From positions 1 through 39,733 of the forward strand of contig JACQTD010000081.1 of assembly GCA_016210985.1 (NCBI GenBank): a stretch of DNA of 39,733 nt, in the 5' to 3' direction. Position 1 is the stretch's first letter. Each line of letters starts with the position of its first letter. The DNA is from Acidobacteriota bacterium (GTDB taxonomy: Bacteria; Acidobacteriota; Blastocatellia; HR10; JACQTD01). The translations under genes were made by a program, and so were the position numbers. The notes under the pieces are model-generated. The model did not search any database, was not told where the DNA came from, and was given only the letters and a program-made list of their open reading frames with translations. Below, piece by piece: positions 1 through 6,057 of this stretch.

Positions 1-60
1 ATCATGATCATCGAAATACATCTTGATCACGATTCCGTAGAATCGGCTGAGTTCAGGCAT
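1..60 (-). CDS. DUF4160 family protein, N-terminal part (runs off the window)
   Basis: Reading the minus strand from ATG at 60 gives MPELSRFYGIVIKMYFDDHD, the typical beginning of DUF4160 proteins (small proteins of about 80-90 aa that usually sit beside DUF2442). Only 20 codons are inside the window, too short for the ORF track. The start overlaps the end of the upstream DUF2442 gene by 8 bases (ATGCCTGA), so the two are probably translationally coupled. DUF2442/DUF4160 pairs are widespread, often mobile and TA-like in behaviour, but their biochemistry is not settled. Confidence 0.75.
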   Translation of the reverse strand, partial: MPELSRFYGIVIKMYFDDHD

Positions 61-334
61 CGACCGGGGTCTTCAGCGCCGGGAACGAATCCTCAGGCGT
101 TTTTCCCGTCAACCGCATATACAATGCATCCGGGCAGAGCTCAAGCTCCTGATTCCATGCGATCGCGCCACTCGCATCGACATGCACGCTCTCGAAGACC
201 TTGCGATCAGCCCAGGCCGTGAACACGCCTCGGCCTGCCAAGTGGCTGAGGTCGACCTCGCCTTCGACTCCGTCGGCGAACCGGATCCAGATTCGATTGC
301 CATTGAGTGCCTTTACTTCGACTGCTTTCTTCAT
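53..334 (-). CDS. DUF2442 domain protein
   Basis: This 93-aa protein matches the DUF2442 pattern: a short beta-rich start (VKALNGNRIWIRFADG), 'VDLSHLAGRGVF' in the middle and 'WNQELELCPDALYMRLTG' near the end. An AAAGG ribosome site lies directly before the ATG. It overlaps the downstream DUF4160 gene and forms a two-gene cassette with it. In other genomes this pair is often carried on integron cassettes and near TA genes, which fits this array. A toxin-antitoxin role is inferred from context and is not proven for the family. Confidence 0.8.
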   Translation of the reverse strand: MKKAVEVKALNGNRIWIRFADGVEGEVDLSHLAGRGVFTAWADRKVFESVHVDASGAIAWNQELELCPDALYMRLTGKTPEDSFPALKTPVDA

Positions 335-355
335 CCTTTGAATCTCCGGAATCGA

Positions 356-405
356 TTGTAACGCTGACGCCGCAATCTTGGGGAGTGCGCATAATGTTGT
401 TATCC
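356..405 (-). repeat. Possible degenerate attC site
   Basis: TTGTAAC at 356 and GTTATCC at 399 are in the right places for the outer boxes of an attC between the MazEF cassette (stop at 411) and the DUF2442 cassette. The inner stem is weak and no clear L boxes can be seen, so this rests mainly on its position in the array. Confidence 0.3.
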
Positions 406-410
406 GGCGC

Positions 411-740
411 TTATGCCGCTATCCCAAACCAGAGGGCCAGGGCTCGGCTCACACGGAGCATGACGTCGTCCTCCAAGCGGCCGATGGTCTGCCCCAGTCG
501 TTGCCGCCGTACGGTTGTGACTTTGTCGACCATGATCTGCGAGACCAACCGCAAACCGTTTCGCCGGGATGGCTCCACCGTCACGCGGGACAGCGGCGTG
601 TCCACGATCGTGCTGGTCACCGGTGCCACCGTGATGCTCGCGTGCGTATCGTTGAACAGGTCCGATTGCACGACGAGACCTGGTCGCGGCTTGCCGTAGT
701 CGCCCTGCATGGTAACCACGACGAGATCACCACGTTTCAC
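411..740 (-). CDS. MazF/PemK-family toxin (endoribonuclease), cassette copy 1
   Basis: This 109-aa protein has the MazF/PemK fold signature: 'MKRGDLVVV..GDYGKPRPGLVVQSD' at the N-terminus, 'SITVAPVTST' in the middle and 'LRLVSQIMVDKVTTVRR' followed by 'GRL' near the C-terminus. MazF toxins cleave mRNA at short sequence motifs when their antitoxin is lost. The start overlaps the stop of the upstream antitoxin by four bases (ATGA), the usual arrangement of a coupled TA operon with the antitoxin first. It lies on the minus strand like every other gene of the array and appears intact. Confidence 0.9.
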   Translation of the reverse strand: MKRGDLVVVTMQGDYGKPRPGLVVQSDLFNDTHASITVAPVTSTIVDTPLSRVTVEPSRRNGLRLVSQIMVDKVTTVRRQRLGQTIGRLEDDVMLRVSRALALWFGIAA

Positions 741-961
741 GACGTCCAGCCCTCAGCGTCCTCGTTGGCCTCGATCCACGTCATCACCTCATTCTCAGCG
801 CGCTTGTTCCTGGCCGCAGCGCGGCTCTGCCGCCGGCATTCCTCGGCGAACCCGTGGGCGCGGGTGTCCGGCACCCAAAGCTGGACCAACCGGAAACCCG
901 CGCGCCGCATCCGCTCCCGATAGCGCTGGACGTTCTTGCGAACCGCGGTAGTCTTTTCCAT
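737..961 (-). CDS. MazE-family antitoxin (DUF3018 type)
   Basis: This 74-aa protein has the DUF3018/antitoxin-MazE pattern: 'VRKNVQRYRERMRRAGFRLVQLWVPDTR' followed by a charged, helical C-terminus that in such antitoxins wraps around the toxin. It precedes mazF with an ATGA overlap. On the minus strand a TATATT box lies only a few bases before the ATG, followed by the palindrome ACATGT. The cassette may therefore carry its own promoter and an autoregulatory site, possibly with a near-leaderless transcript. The promoter is inferred from sequence only. Confidence 0.85.
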   Translation of the reverse strand: MEKTTAVRKNVQRYRERMRRAGFRLVQLWVPDTRAHGFAEECRRQSRAAARNKRAENEVMTWIEANEDAEGWTS

Positions 962-1076
962 GACATGTAATATAGCATGAATCCCCAGGTCCGGCTAAGG
1001 CTTTTCACGCTCTGCCGAAGCCAGGGTCGGCGTCACGCGGTCAGCGCTGGGGGAAACTCAGGCTCTCACCCTGTCC

Positions 1077-1137
1077 GGATAACGCTCAGCATCAGCGGCG
1101 GGCCGCGCAGCGGACCGTCCGCTGCAACCGGTTATGC
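1077..1137 (-). repeat. attC site (61 bp)
   Basis: Outer boxes GGATAAC (1077) and GTTATGC (1131) enclose an imperfect palindrome built on CAGCATCAGCGGCGGG / CCGTCCGCTGCA. The same core recurs in the attC at 4396-4455, so these two attC sites are relatives. It lies directly downstream of the hicB-hicA remnant in the reading direction of the cassettes. Confidence 0.75.
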
Positions 1138-1148
1138 GCCTGCTCCCG

Positions 1149-1313
1149 TTAGAGATCTTCCGGACGCAACCCAGTCTTCTTGGCGATTTTTGCGAGCATC
1201 TTCGGACCGATCTCCTCGCGGTCGTGAAACGCGAAAAGGGCGCCGGGAATATCAACCACTTCAGCAATCCAGCGGCCGTCTTCTTCCTGGTCGAGTTCAA
1301 TCCTAAGAACCAT
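1149..1313 (-). pseudogene. hicB-hicA internal-deletion fusion
   Basis: This 54-aa frame (below the ORF-track cutoff) starts like a HicB antitoxin, MVLRIELDQEEDGRWIAEVV..IPGA, and ends like a HicA toxin, 'FHDREEIGPKMLAKIAKKTGL'. The HicB C-terminal half and the dsRNA-binding first half of HicA, including the catalytic His region, are missing. The simplest reading is a single in-frame deletion through a hicB-hicA cassette. The product could still fold as a small peptide or be inert. An intact HicA/HicB cassette lies 0.9 kb away and is too different to be its recent source. Confidence 0.7.
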
Positions 1314-1390
1314 GAGAACCTCTGTGCGGCAATTCTACCTTTCCGGCATCGCGAGTCCAACAAGCTTGCGGTCCTGTCGTTCGGGTGTGT

Positions 1391-1416
1391 GCATAACGGA
1401 CTGGCGCTCAGCCGTC
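1391..1416 (-). repeat. attC half-site at the end of the lipoprotein cassette
   Basis: GCATAACGG followed by GCGCTCAGCCG closely matches the left arm of the attC at 2068 (GCATAACGG..CGCTCAGCCG). No convincing partner arm is visible because the lipoprotein reading frame starts at once (stop codon at 1408). The site may be truncated, or the other arm may lie inside the coding sequence. Confidence 0.5.
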
Positions 1417-1995
1417 ACTGATGCCCCTGATCGTTACTTCATCAATCCAGAAGGTACCAGGTCGCAAGATGTTGAGTTCAAATCGAATCCTATCGAACTC
1501 CGGGGGCATCCTGTATTTGTGTTCATAGTACCGCCAGGTGGCGATCGTGTCTGCTGACTGGACGATCGTCTCGTATCGACCTTCCGTGGCACTGACTCCC
1601 CCAATCCTTACCCGAAACTCTGCACCATCATTCTTGACCCAGAAACCTACTGTGTACGTCACGCCCGCAGTCGCCTCGTACTCCTTGCTAAAGCCCGGGG
1701 AGCGCCATCCGCCGTCGGGAGAGCATTCACGCACTACGAATTTGAGCGACTGCTTGCCAGCCCGGTATTCGCCCGTATCGATGATGAGGTCGTAGTCTCC
1801 GGTCGGGATCGTCTCCGGTGTATAGACGAGCCAATTCACCGGAAGGCCGGATTGTGTAATCTCGAATCCGCCATTTATGCCAGCCGATTCAACGAGGACG
1901 GACTCGCTCATTTTGTTGCAGCCAGAAAGCACGCTACTTGCAATCACGGTCAGTACAGTGACGACGCTGCAAGTTCCGAAGATGGTCGTCTGCAT
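1408..1995 (-). CDS. Predicted lipoprotein with a carbohydrate-binding-like beta-sandwich domain
   Basis: This 195-aa protein starts with a lipoprotein signal peptide; the lipobox LSGC places the lipidated Cys at about residue 26. The mature part looks like a CBM4/9-type or similar jelly-roll domain: 'NGGFE' at its start, 'YRAGKQSLKFVV', 'YTVGFWVKNDG', 'WRYYEHKY' and a final 'GTFWIDEVTI', the usual closing strand of such domains. It is the only non-TA cargo recognised in the array. Exported single-domain proteins are common integron cargo. Ligand and role are unknown. Confidence 0.7.
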   Translation of the reverse strand: MQTTIFGTCSVVTVLTVIASSVLSGCNKMSESVLVESAGINGGFEITQSGLPVNWLVYTPETIPTGDYDLIIDTGEYRAGKQSLKFVVRECSPDGGWRSPGFSKEYEATAGVTYTVGFWVKNDGAEFRVRIGGVSATEGRYETIVQSADTIATWRYYEHKYRMPPEFDRIRFELNILRPGTFWIDEVTIRGISDG

Positions 1996-2067
1996 GGCAC
2001 CCTCCTCCCCTTCTTCTCCGAAGGTAGAATCTTCCCGCTGTGTTGATTCTCGGCCAAACGGTTGTCC

Positions 2068-2196
2068 GCATAACGGCTCTGCCGCTCAGCCGCGTTGCGG
2101 AGCGTAGCGGAGCAATGTCGGCTGCAACCCGTTCGCAATGAGCGGCTGGCCTGAAGCGCAGCGAAAGGCCAGTCCGACTCGATTGCGTTGTTATGT
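2068..2196 (-). repeat. attC site (about 129 bp)
   Basis: GCATAAC at 2068 and GTTATGT at 2190 bound a long imperfect palindrome: AACGGCTCTGCC and its inner arms GAGCGTAGCGGAG, then GGCTGGCC and GGCCAGTC. On the minus strand it reads ACATAACAA to GTTATGC, the usual attC layout, and lies just downstream of the hicA stop. Confidence 0.75.
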
Positions 2197-2204
2197 GCTC
2201 CATG

Positions 2205-2411
2205 TCACAACTCACTTTCATCAATTCCCGCAACCTTCATGAGGTGCCTCAACAAGCCGATTTTGAGGGGGTTATTCCCATGTATGGGCACCGAGATTCG
2301 AGCCGGGTTCCCCGCTTTGGCGTAAATATAATGACTTCCCTTCGTTCTTCGCAATTCCCAGCCTTTTTCCTCAAGCAGCTTTGTGAAGTCTCTCCCTGAA
2401 ATAGCCTTCAC
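2205..2411 (-). CDS. hicA: HicA-family toxin (mRNA interferase)
   Basis: This 68-aa protein is a full-length HicA: 'ISGRDFTKLLEEKGWELRRTKGSHYIY' is the dsRNA-binding-fold core with the catalytic His in GSHY. It is followed by 'ISVPIHGNNPLKIGLLRHLMKVAGI', the conserved second half. HicA cleaves mRNA independently of ribosomes and is neutralised by HicB. The ATG overlaps the hicB stop by four bases. Here hicB precedes hicA, the reverse of the E. coli order but common in cassette copies. Confidence 0.93.
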   Translation of the reverse strand: MKAISGRDFTKLLEEKGWELRRTKGSHYIYAKAGNPARISVPIHGNNPLKIGLLRHLMKVAGIDESEL

Positions 2412-2611
2412 ACGGCGATCTCCAGGACTTTATCCTTTTCTGTTACTGTGACGTCCTTTATGTCCACAGATAAGCAACCTTCGACAGCCTCGTAGATGTT
2501 CCCGAGGAGCTCGTCAAATGTCTCGCCCTGAGTGGCACAGCCCGGAATGGCGGGAACTTCTGCCCAATAGCCACCTTCTTCCGCTTCATGAACAATTACT
2601 TTGAGTTTCAT
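2408..2611 (-). CDS. hicB: HicB-family antitoxin
   Basis: This 67-aa short HicB has the partial RNase-H-like fold: 'MKLKVIVHEAEEGGYWAEVPAIPGCATQGETFDELLGNIYEAVEGCL'. The C-terminal DNA-binding domain seen in longer HicB proteins is absent; the protein ends at about residue 67, so autoregulation by a fused RHH or HTH domain is unlikely. GAGGTGAT sits before the ATG as a ribosome site. It is translationally coupled to hicA. Confidence 0.93.
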   Translation of the reverse strand: MKLKVIVHEAEEGGYWAEVPAIPGCATQGETFDELLGNIYEAVEGCLSVDIKDVTVTEKDKVLEIAV

Positions 2612-2639
2612 AAAATCACCTCACTCGGTTTTTGAGGGC

Positions 2640-2699
2640 GCATAACGCCGCAAATAAGCGGCGACGCTTTTTGCTGTCCGCTTGATTTGCTTGTTATGC
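2640..2699 (-). repeat. attC site (60 bp)
   Basis: GCATAAC (2640) and GTTATGC (2693) are exact reverse complements of each other. The inner arms CGCCGCAAATAAGCGGCGACGC and GTCCGCTTGATTTGC continue the stem with the expected asymmetry. The site is immediately downstream of the DUF4258-cassette stop at 2702. Confidence 0.85.
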
Positions 2700-2701
2700 C
2701 A

Positions 2702-2920
2702 TTATTGATGCGCTACCGGGCGAAGCTCGTAGATTCGTCCATATTTGGCCGCCGACTCCAGGTCCCCCTGGCGAAGGGCATCCCTCACGTCGTCCAGCCT
2801 ATAAGCATCTTCAACACTGAGATAAGGTGACCAGCCAGTGTCGTCTTCCACCAGGGCGACATCCACTTCAGCCACATATTGACCTTCATGAACATACTTC
2901 GACTTCTTTCGCTGTTTCAT
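2702..2920 (-). CDS. Small partner protein of the DUF4258 gene (putative antitoxin)
   Basis: The ORF track begins at 2953, but ATG at 2920 is preferred. It overlaps the DUF4258 stop as ATGA and has GGAGGTG about 6 bases upstream. The 72-aa product (KQRKKSKYVHEGQYVAEV..) has a basic start, 'GWSPYLSVEDAYRLDDVRDALRQGDLE' in the middle and a short tail. Proteins of this kind are regularly seen beside DUF4258 genes. No domain with known biochemistry was recognised; antitoxin function is inferred from the toxin-like neighbour and the cassette setting. Confidence 0.7.
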   Translation of the reverse strand: MKQRKKSKYVHEGQYVAEVDVALVEDDTGWSPYLSVEDAYRLDDVRDALRQGDLESAAKYGRIYELRPVAHQ

Positions 2921-3243
2921 CGTTGCCACCTCCGCGTGAATGTTTGATCCCATCGCCCCGGATCCGGGCGATAGGCAGTGACCAGAACCGCAGGTTTATC
3001 ATGACCTTTTGGGATACCCCATACAACATGAATGGCCGCGCCCGTTCGATCCTTCTGTAAGAATAGGGCACATGCTCCCTTTGGATAGGTCAAGTATTCC
3101 TCGACACTCACTGCCTCCTCAATACCATTGAGCACCTCTCTTGCGGTCAGCCCGTCCTCGGCCAACTCATCGTATCCGTGTTCAGATATCCGAGCATCGC
3201 CAGTGCGTACCAACGCACGTACTTTCTCAATGAACTTGCTCAA
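2917..3243 (-). CDS. DUF4258 domain protein (putative RelE-like toxin)
   Basis: This 108-aa protein has the DUF4258 layout: 'RISEHGYDELAEDGLTAREVLNGI' near the start, a central 'YPKGACALFLQKD', and the ending 'AIHVVWGIPKGHDKPAVLVTAYRPDPGRW'. The final YRPDPxRW motif is characteristic. The start is a TTG with a weak GAGG ahead of it; the nearby ATG at 3250 is out of frame. DUF4258 proteins are often paired with a small downstream protein and considered toxin-like, but activity has not been shown for this group. It is co-translated with the 2702 gene. Confidence 0.85.
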   Translation of the reverse strand: MSKFIEKVRALVRTGDARISEHGYDELAEDGLTAREVLNGIEEAVSVEEYLTYPKGACALFLQKDRTGAAIHVVWGIPKGHDKPAVLVTAYRPDPGRWDQTFTRRWQR

Positions 3244-3279
3244 ACCTCATTCTCCGTTTCGGCCAGCATGTTTTTCATG

Positions 3280-3375
3280 GCATAACGGCCAACGTTCAGT
3301 TGCAAGCGAATCAGATAAGAGCGAGCGAAGCGAGCACACCTTGAATCGCTTGTTAATTGCAACGTTTTGTTAGGC
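3280..3375 (-). repeat. attC site (96 bp)
   Basis: GCATAAC at 3280 and GTTAGGC at 3369 are the outer boxes; read on the minus strand this is GCCTAAC (a perfect RYYYAAC) to GTTATGC. The arms CGTTCAGTTGCAAGCGATTC-like and GAATCGCTTG..TTGCAACG pair extensively around GAGCGAGCGAAGCGAGC at the centre. This is the clearest long attC of the array. Confidence 0.88.
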
Positions 3376-3672
3376 TGTGGACCGGCGATGCCGCACGGTC
3401 TTCACCGGCACCGAAGCGGTTGACGCCGGCCCGATACCGAAGCTACGACCAACCGGCCACGCGTGCAAGCGTTCGCGGCGATCCGACGGCCACCCCCAGG
3501 GCGTGGCGCTGCTCCAATTCGCCCACGGTCGGCGCGCCCCCACCGGACCGTCACCTCCAAAGCTCCAATCCGTCCACCCGCGCCCAGCGCGGTGGCCAGT
3601 GCGCGCCGCCCGGCCTCTGCTCCATCGCTCCCACAAAGCGTCTCGCGTTTAGCGCGTCGGGACGTCCAATCA
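3376..3672 (-). other. Cassette body without a recognisable gene
   Basis: About 300 bp lie between two attC sites. Frames are open on both strands because the DNA is very GC-rich, but none has a recognisable domain or a convincing ribosome site, and the minus frame ending at 3370 would run into the attC. Gene-less cassettes are known in integron arrays and can carry promoters or small RNAs. Nothing specific was recognised. Confidence 0.5.
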
Positions 3673-3764
3673 GCCTAACGAACAGGTTCAGCGGGCGCGT
3701 GCAACGGCACTGGATGTCAGGCGGACCTCTGTTGCGCGCGCTCCGCTGCAACCGCTAGCTGGGC
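3673..3764 (-). repeat. attC site (about 92 bp, one box imperfect)
   Basis: GCCTAAC at 3673 (GTTAGGC on the cassette strand, a perfect GTTRRRY core) pairs with a degenerate GCTAGCTGGGC at 3754. The inner arms CAGCGGGCGCGTGCAACGGCA and TGTTGCGCGCGCTCCGCTGCAAC form the stem. It lies just downstream of the second MazF stop. Confidence 0.7.
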
Positions 3765-3769
3765 TGCGC

Positions 3770-4099
3770 TCACAGACCCAATTGGACCTTGATTACCCGT
3801 TCGACTTCGTGCAGGTCCGCCGGAGGCAGCGCCCCGATGCGCCGCCCCACGCGCCGCTTGCTTACTGTGGTCAGTTGGTCTGCGAGTGCCTTGCTCTGCT
3901 TCCCGTTCACCGTCACATAGGCCTCGCTCGGGTACAGTTGGTCTACCTGGCTCGTTAACGGCACCACCTGAACCCGATTAAGGTGCCGATTGGACGCGTC
4001 ATTGCTGACGATCACAGCCGGTCGCCGCTTCTTGATCTCGCCGCCCACGCTCGGGTCGAAGTTCACCCACCAAACCTCACCGCGCGTCATCGGCGACAT
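3770..4099 (-). CDS. MazF-family toxin, cassette copy 2
   Basis: This 109-aa protein is a canonical MazF: 'TRGEVWWVNFDPSVGGEIKKRRPAVIVSND' at the start, 'VQVVPLTSQVDQLYPSEAYV' in the middle and 'SKALADQLTTVSKRRVGRRIGAL' near the end. The second ATG (4090) is as likely a start as 4099; both overlap the antitoxin 3' end. It is distinct in sequence from the copy at 411-740, so the two are independent acquisitions rather than a duplication. It is expected to be an mRNA endoribonuclease held by the upstream antitoxin. Confidence 0.92.
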   Translation of the reverse strand: MSPMTRGEVWWVNFDPSVGGEIKKRRPAVIVSNDASNRHLNRVQVVPLTSQVDQLYPSEAYVTVNGKQSKALADQLTTVSKRRVGRRIGALPPADLHEVERVIKVQLGL

Positions 4100-4307
4100 C
4101 CCCGATGGTTGCCTCGGCCCATTCCAACGCCTCCGCTTCGCGAGAGTCGTCGCGTGCCATTTCGGCGTAAGCCGTGTCGAGGTCCTCAGGCGTCACGTGC
4201 GGTCGGACCAACGATTCAATGAAATGGCTGATGCGGCGCCGCCCGATGCGCTGATGCAGTCCCTCGTAGACGTCTTTATTAATGGTGATCGTGAGCTTCT
4301 TCTGCAT
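4077..4307 (-). CDS. MazE-like ribbon-helix-helix antitoxin
   Basis: The ORF track extends to 4442 through the attC, but the real start is ATG at 4307 (MQKKLTITINKDVYEGLHQRIG..). The 76-aa product has a ribbon-helix-helix N-terminus ('KKLTITINKDVYEGLHQRI..RRRISHFIESLVRPHV') and an acidic C-terminal toxin-binding tail ('AYAEMARDDSREAEALEWAEATIGD'). It overlaps mazF by 14-23 bases. A direct repeat just upstream is a likely autoregulatory operator. Confidence 0.88.
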   Translation of the reverse strand: MQKKLTITINKDVYEGLHQRIGRRRISHFIESLVRPHVTPEDLDTAYAEMARDDSREAEALEWAEATIGDVADDAR

Positions 4308-4321
4308 ACGGCTTCTCGCTC

Positions 4322-4341
4322 CTACACGTATACTACACGTA
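4322..4341 (-). promoter_or_regulatory. Direct-repeat operator/promoter of the second MazEF pair
   Basis: CTACACGTA occurs twice, at 4322 and 4333, an 11-bp step that puts both copies on one face of the helix. On the coding strand this reads TACGTGTAGTATACGTGTAG, with TATAC available as a -10 element, 15-34 bp before the antitoxin ATG. Paired repeats at this spacing are typical operators for RHH antitoxins. Confidence 0.5.
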
Positions 4342-4395
4342 ATGCCCGTGCAGCGAAAGAGCGTGGCGCCGTTGAGCAGATCGCCACTGCAACCG

Positions 4396-4455
4396 GCCCA
4401 ACGCCCAGCATCAGCGGCGGCGCGCAGCGCCGTCCGCTGCATGCTGTTGTTGTGG
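4396..4455 (-). repeat. attC site at the right border of the cassette array
   Basis: GCCCAAC at 4396 (GTTGGGC on the cassette strand, a perfect core box) and GTTGTTG/GTTGTGG at 4446-4455 bound the palindrome CAGCATCAGCGGCGGCGCGCAGCGCCGTCCGCTGCA. This core is nearly the same as in the attC at 1077. No further attC is visible to the right, so this is the border of the array in the window. Confidence 0.75.
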
Positions 4456-4539
4456 AAAACAGATCAGCCGCACTTCCACATCACCATCGCTGGCGAACTC
4501 TACAAGCCATCGGGAACGGGCGATCGGCGTGTCGGTCAT
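4411..4539 (-). pseudogene. Type II thioesterase, N-terminal stub cut off at the attC
   Basis: The frame starts at an ATG that overlaps the PPTase stop (TAATG), so it was a coupled downstream gene. The first 29 codons, ending RLICFP, match the start of RifR/GrsT-type editing thioesterases (a W-L-x2-F segment, then V-R-L-I-C-F-P just ahead of the usual AGG). The next codon falls in the attC and the frame then reads attC sequence (QQQHAADG) to a stop at 4411. The catalytic Ser, Asp and His regions are all missing. Such enzymes clear mis-primed NRPS/PKS carrier proteins and are often encoded beside a PPTase. Confidence 0.65.
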
Positions 4540-5363
4540 TACTCTAACGGCAGACCAGATTCGATCGGCACGATGTGCGTTGCGCGCAGCGACAGCGCGG
4601 CACCGCCGGTGTTCGCGCCGACGGCGATGATGTGGCACGGGGACGCGTCGATCAGCGCGAAGCGCCAGCGCGTCTCATCTTCGGCCGTTGGCGGATCAAA
4701 AGCGACGCTGATGACGGGGCCGGCGATCGTGAAGGAGAACTGGTCGAGCGGCAGCGCCAGACCCATGCCGCGCGCCTTCACGTAGCTTTCCTTCAGCGTC
4801 CAGTACGCGAAGAAGCGCCGCGGAACTTCACGTGAGGGTAGGGCCCGAAGCGTGCAGGCTTCCGACGCTGAAAAGTATCGATCCGCGAGGCCGATGAAAT
4901 CGACCTCCCGATCGATTCGCTCCGCATCGACGCCGATCGGCTCGTGCGCCACGCTTACGACGCACACAACCAAGCCGGCCGTATTCGCCAGATTGAAATG
5001 AAGCGCCGGAGTGATCGCCGGATGTCCGATGCGCGGCTTACCGGACTTGTCGGACGCAAACCTCCAATCCCCCGGCACCACGTTGGCGTACCGGGACAGC
5101 ACCGTACGAACGAGCGCCCGCGTTGCAAGAAAAAGGCACCGGTCGCGCTCGAACCGGAATCGCTTGAATCGATCGCGCTCGTCGGGGGTGATGAGGGGGT
5201 CACAGCTCTCCACGAGCGCCGATTCGGTTGCCGACTCACAGCGCCAGTACCAGAGGTCGACGATTCCCGCGGTGCCCGCGAGGGTCTCCGCAACGGATAC
5301 GGGAGGGGAATGTTCGGTGGAAGCAAGCACTCGGAGCCGTCCTGGCGTGAGGGATTCTACCAC
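4539..5363 (-). CDS. 4'-phosphopantetheinyl transferase (Sfp type)
   Basis: This 274-aa protein is an Sfp/Gsp-type PPTase, which moves phosphopantetheine from CoA to a carrier-protein Ser. Visible motifs: 'RDRCLFLATRALVRTVLSRY' (CoA side), 'LHFNLANTAGL' (P1), 'GVDAERI' with Mg ligands D146/E148, and 'FAYWTLKESYVKARGMGL' (P3, K191/E192, K196). The start is GTG at 5363. The downstream thioesterase stub and the exporter remnant suggest a former NRPS/PKS locus. The length is normal, so the enzyme could still be active on carrier proteins made elsewhere. Confidence 0.92.
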   Translation of the reverse strand: MVESLTPGRLRVLASTEHSPPVSVAETLAGTAGIVDLWYWRCESATESALVESCDPLITPDERDRFKRFRFERDRCLFLATRALVRTVLSRYANVVPGDWRFASDKSGKPRIGHPAITPALHFNLANTAGLVVCVVSVAHEPIGVDAERIDREVDFIGLADRYFSASEACTLRALPSREVPRRFFAYWTLKESYVKARGMGLALPLDQFSFTIAGPVISVAFDPPTAEDETRWRFALIDASPCHIIAVGANTGGAALSLRATHIVPIESGLPLE

Positions 5364-5386
5364 GCTCGTGGGGCACGTCCCGAATC

Positions 5387-5975
5387 CTACTCATACTCGA
5401 GCGCCTTGACGAGCGATCCCCGCACCGCCAATTCGGCAGGCCAGAGGGCGGCGACAAATGCCGTGATGAACATCACCGGCACGACACCCAACGCAACGCA
5501 AAGGCGTAGATGTCCGTGATCGCCAGGTTCCCGCCAAACGCGCTCATCAGCCCACCCGTTTTCATAATGCCGCGAACGGTCAACTGCCGGTGGCCCCGGA
5601 TGGTCCCGAGTGCGACCTGGTTTCCAGTGCGCAATCCGTTCTGCTCCGCGAAGGATCCGGAGACGATGATCGAATCGGGCTGCGCGAGAAAGATCAGCGG
5701 GTCCTCGATCACCGCGTCCTCGTCGCTCTCCAGTTCGTACTCACGCAGGCTGCGATCGCCGGTCAGATCGACGCCGAGAATCAAGAGGCGCCCTTCGCCC
5801 CGAATGTTTGTATCGGCAACCGCCTCGATCACCGGTACCGCGACACCCACGGTCGGTGACGCCTGGACGGTGTCGAGTACCTCTTCCGGGAAGCCGGTTT
5901 CGCCGGCCGACACCTGAAGCTCCGTTTTTCCGGCGATGCGGTCGATGGTCAGTGAGAACGCCGACAAGACGCTTC
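5387..5975 (-). pseudogene. MacB/FtsX-type ABC permease remnant
   Basis: The frame from about 5970 down reads a MacB periplasmic-core domain ('[20 protein letters not shown]', then '[20 protein letters not shown]', 'IIVSGSFAEQNGL', 'LTVRGIMKTGG'), ending at 'ITDIYAF'. The gene then jumps to another frame that gives the C-terminal FtsX end 'VALGVVPVMFITAFVAALW' and 'GSLVKALEYE' with a stop at 5387. The N-terminal membrane helix and transmembrane segments 2-3 are missing. At least one deletion plus a frame change; no product is expected. The ORF track shows only the 5473-6030 part. Confidence 0.8.
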
Positions 5976-6057
5976 GGTTCGTCGGCCAGAATAACGGGGG
6001 GATAGATGGATAGCGCGCGGGCAATCGCAACGCGCTGCCGCTCGCCGCCCGAGGGTC
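5976..6057 (-). pseudogene. ABC transporter ATPase fragment (signature and Walker B)
   Basis: On the minus strand a short frame reads '[19 protein letters not shown]' then 'VILADEP', the ABC signature and Walker B of a LolD/MacB-type ATPase. It breaks off right after ADEP and continues directly into the permease remnant in a different frame. The Walker A part is absent; unrelated sequence (the AlkD gene on the other strand) follows at 6058. It represents the ATPase gene of the same decayed exporter. Confidence 0.8.

Noticed and set aside
3370-3751. ORFs on both strands in the gene-less cassette
   Set aside because: Frames run into the attC sites, are Trp/Arg/Gly-biased, and match nothing recognised.
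1-4455. Integron integrase gene
   Set aside because: No tyrosine recombinase motif in any frame near the array; the array is called integrase-less within this window only.
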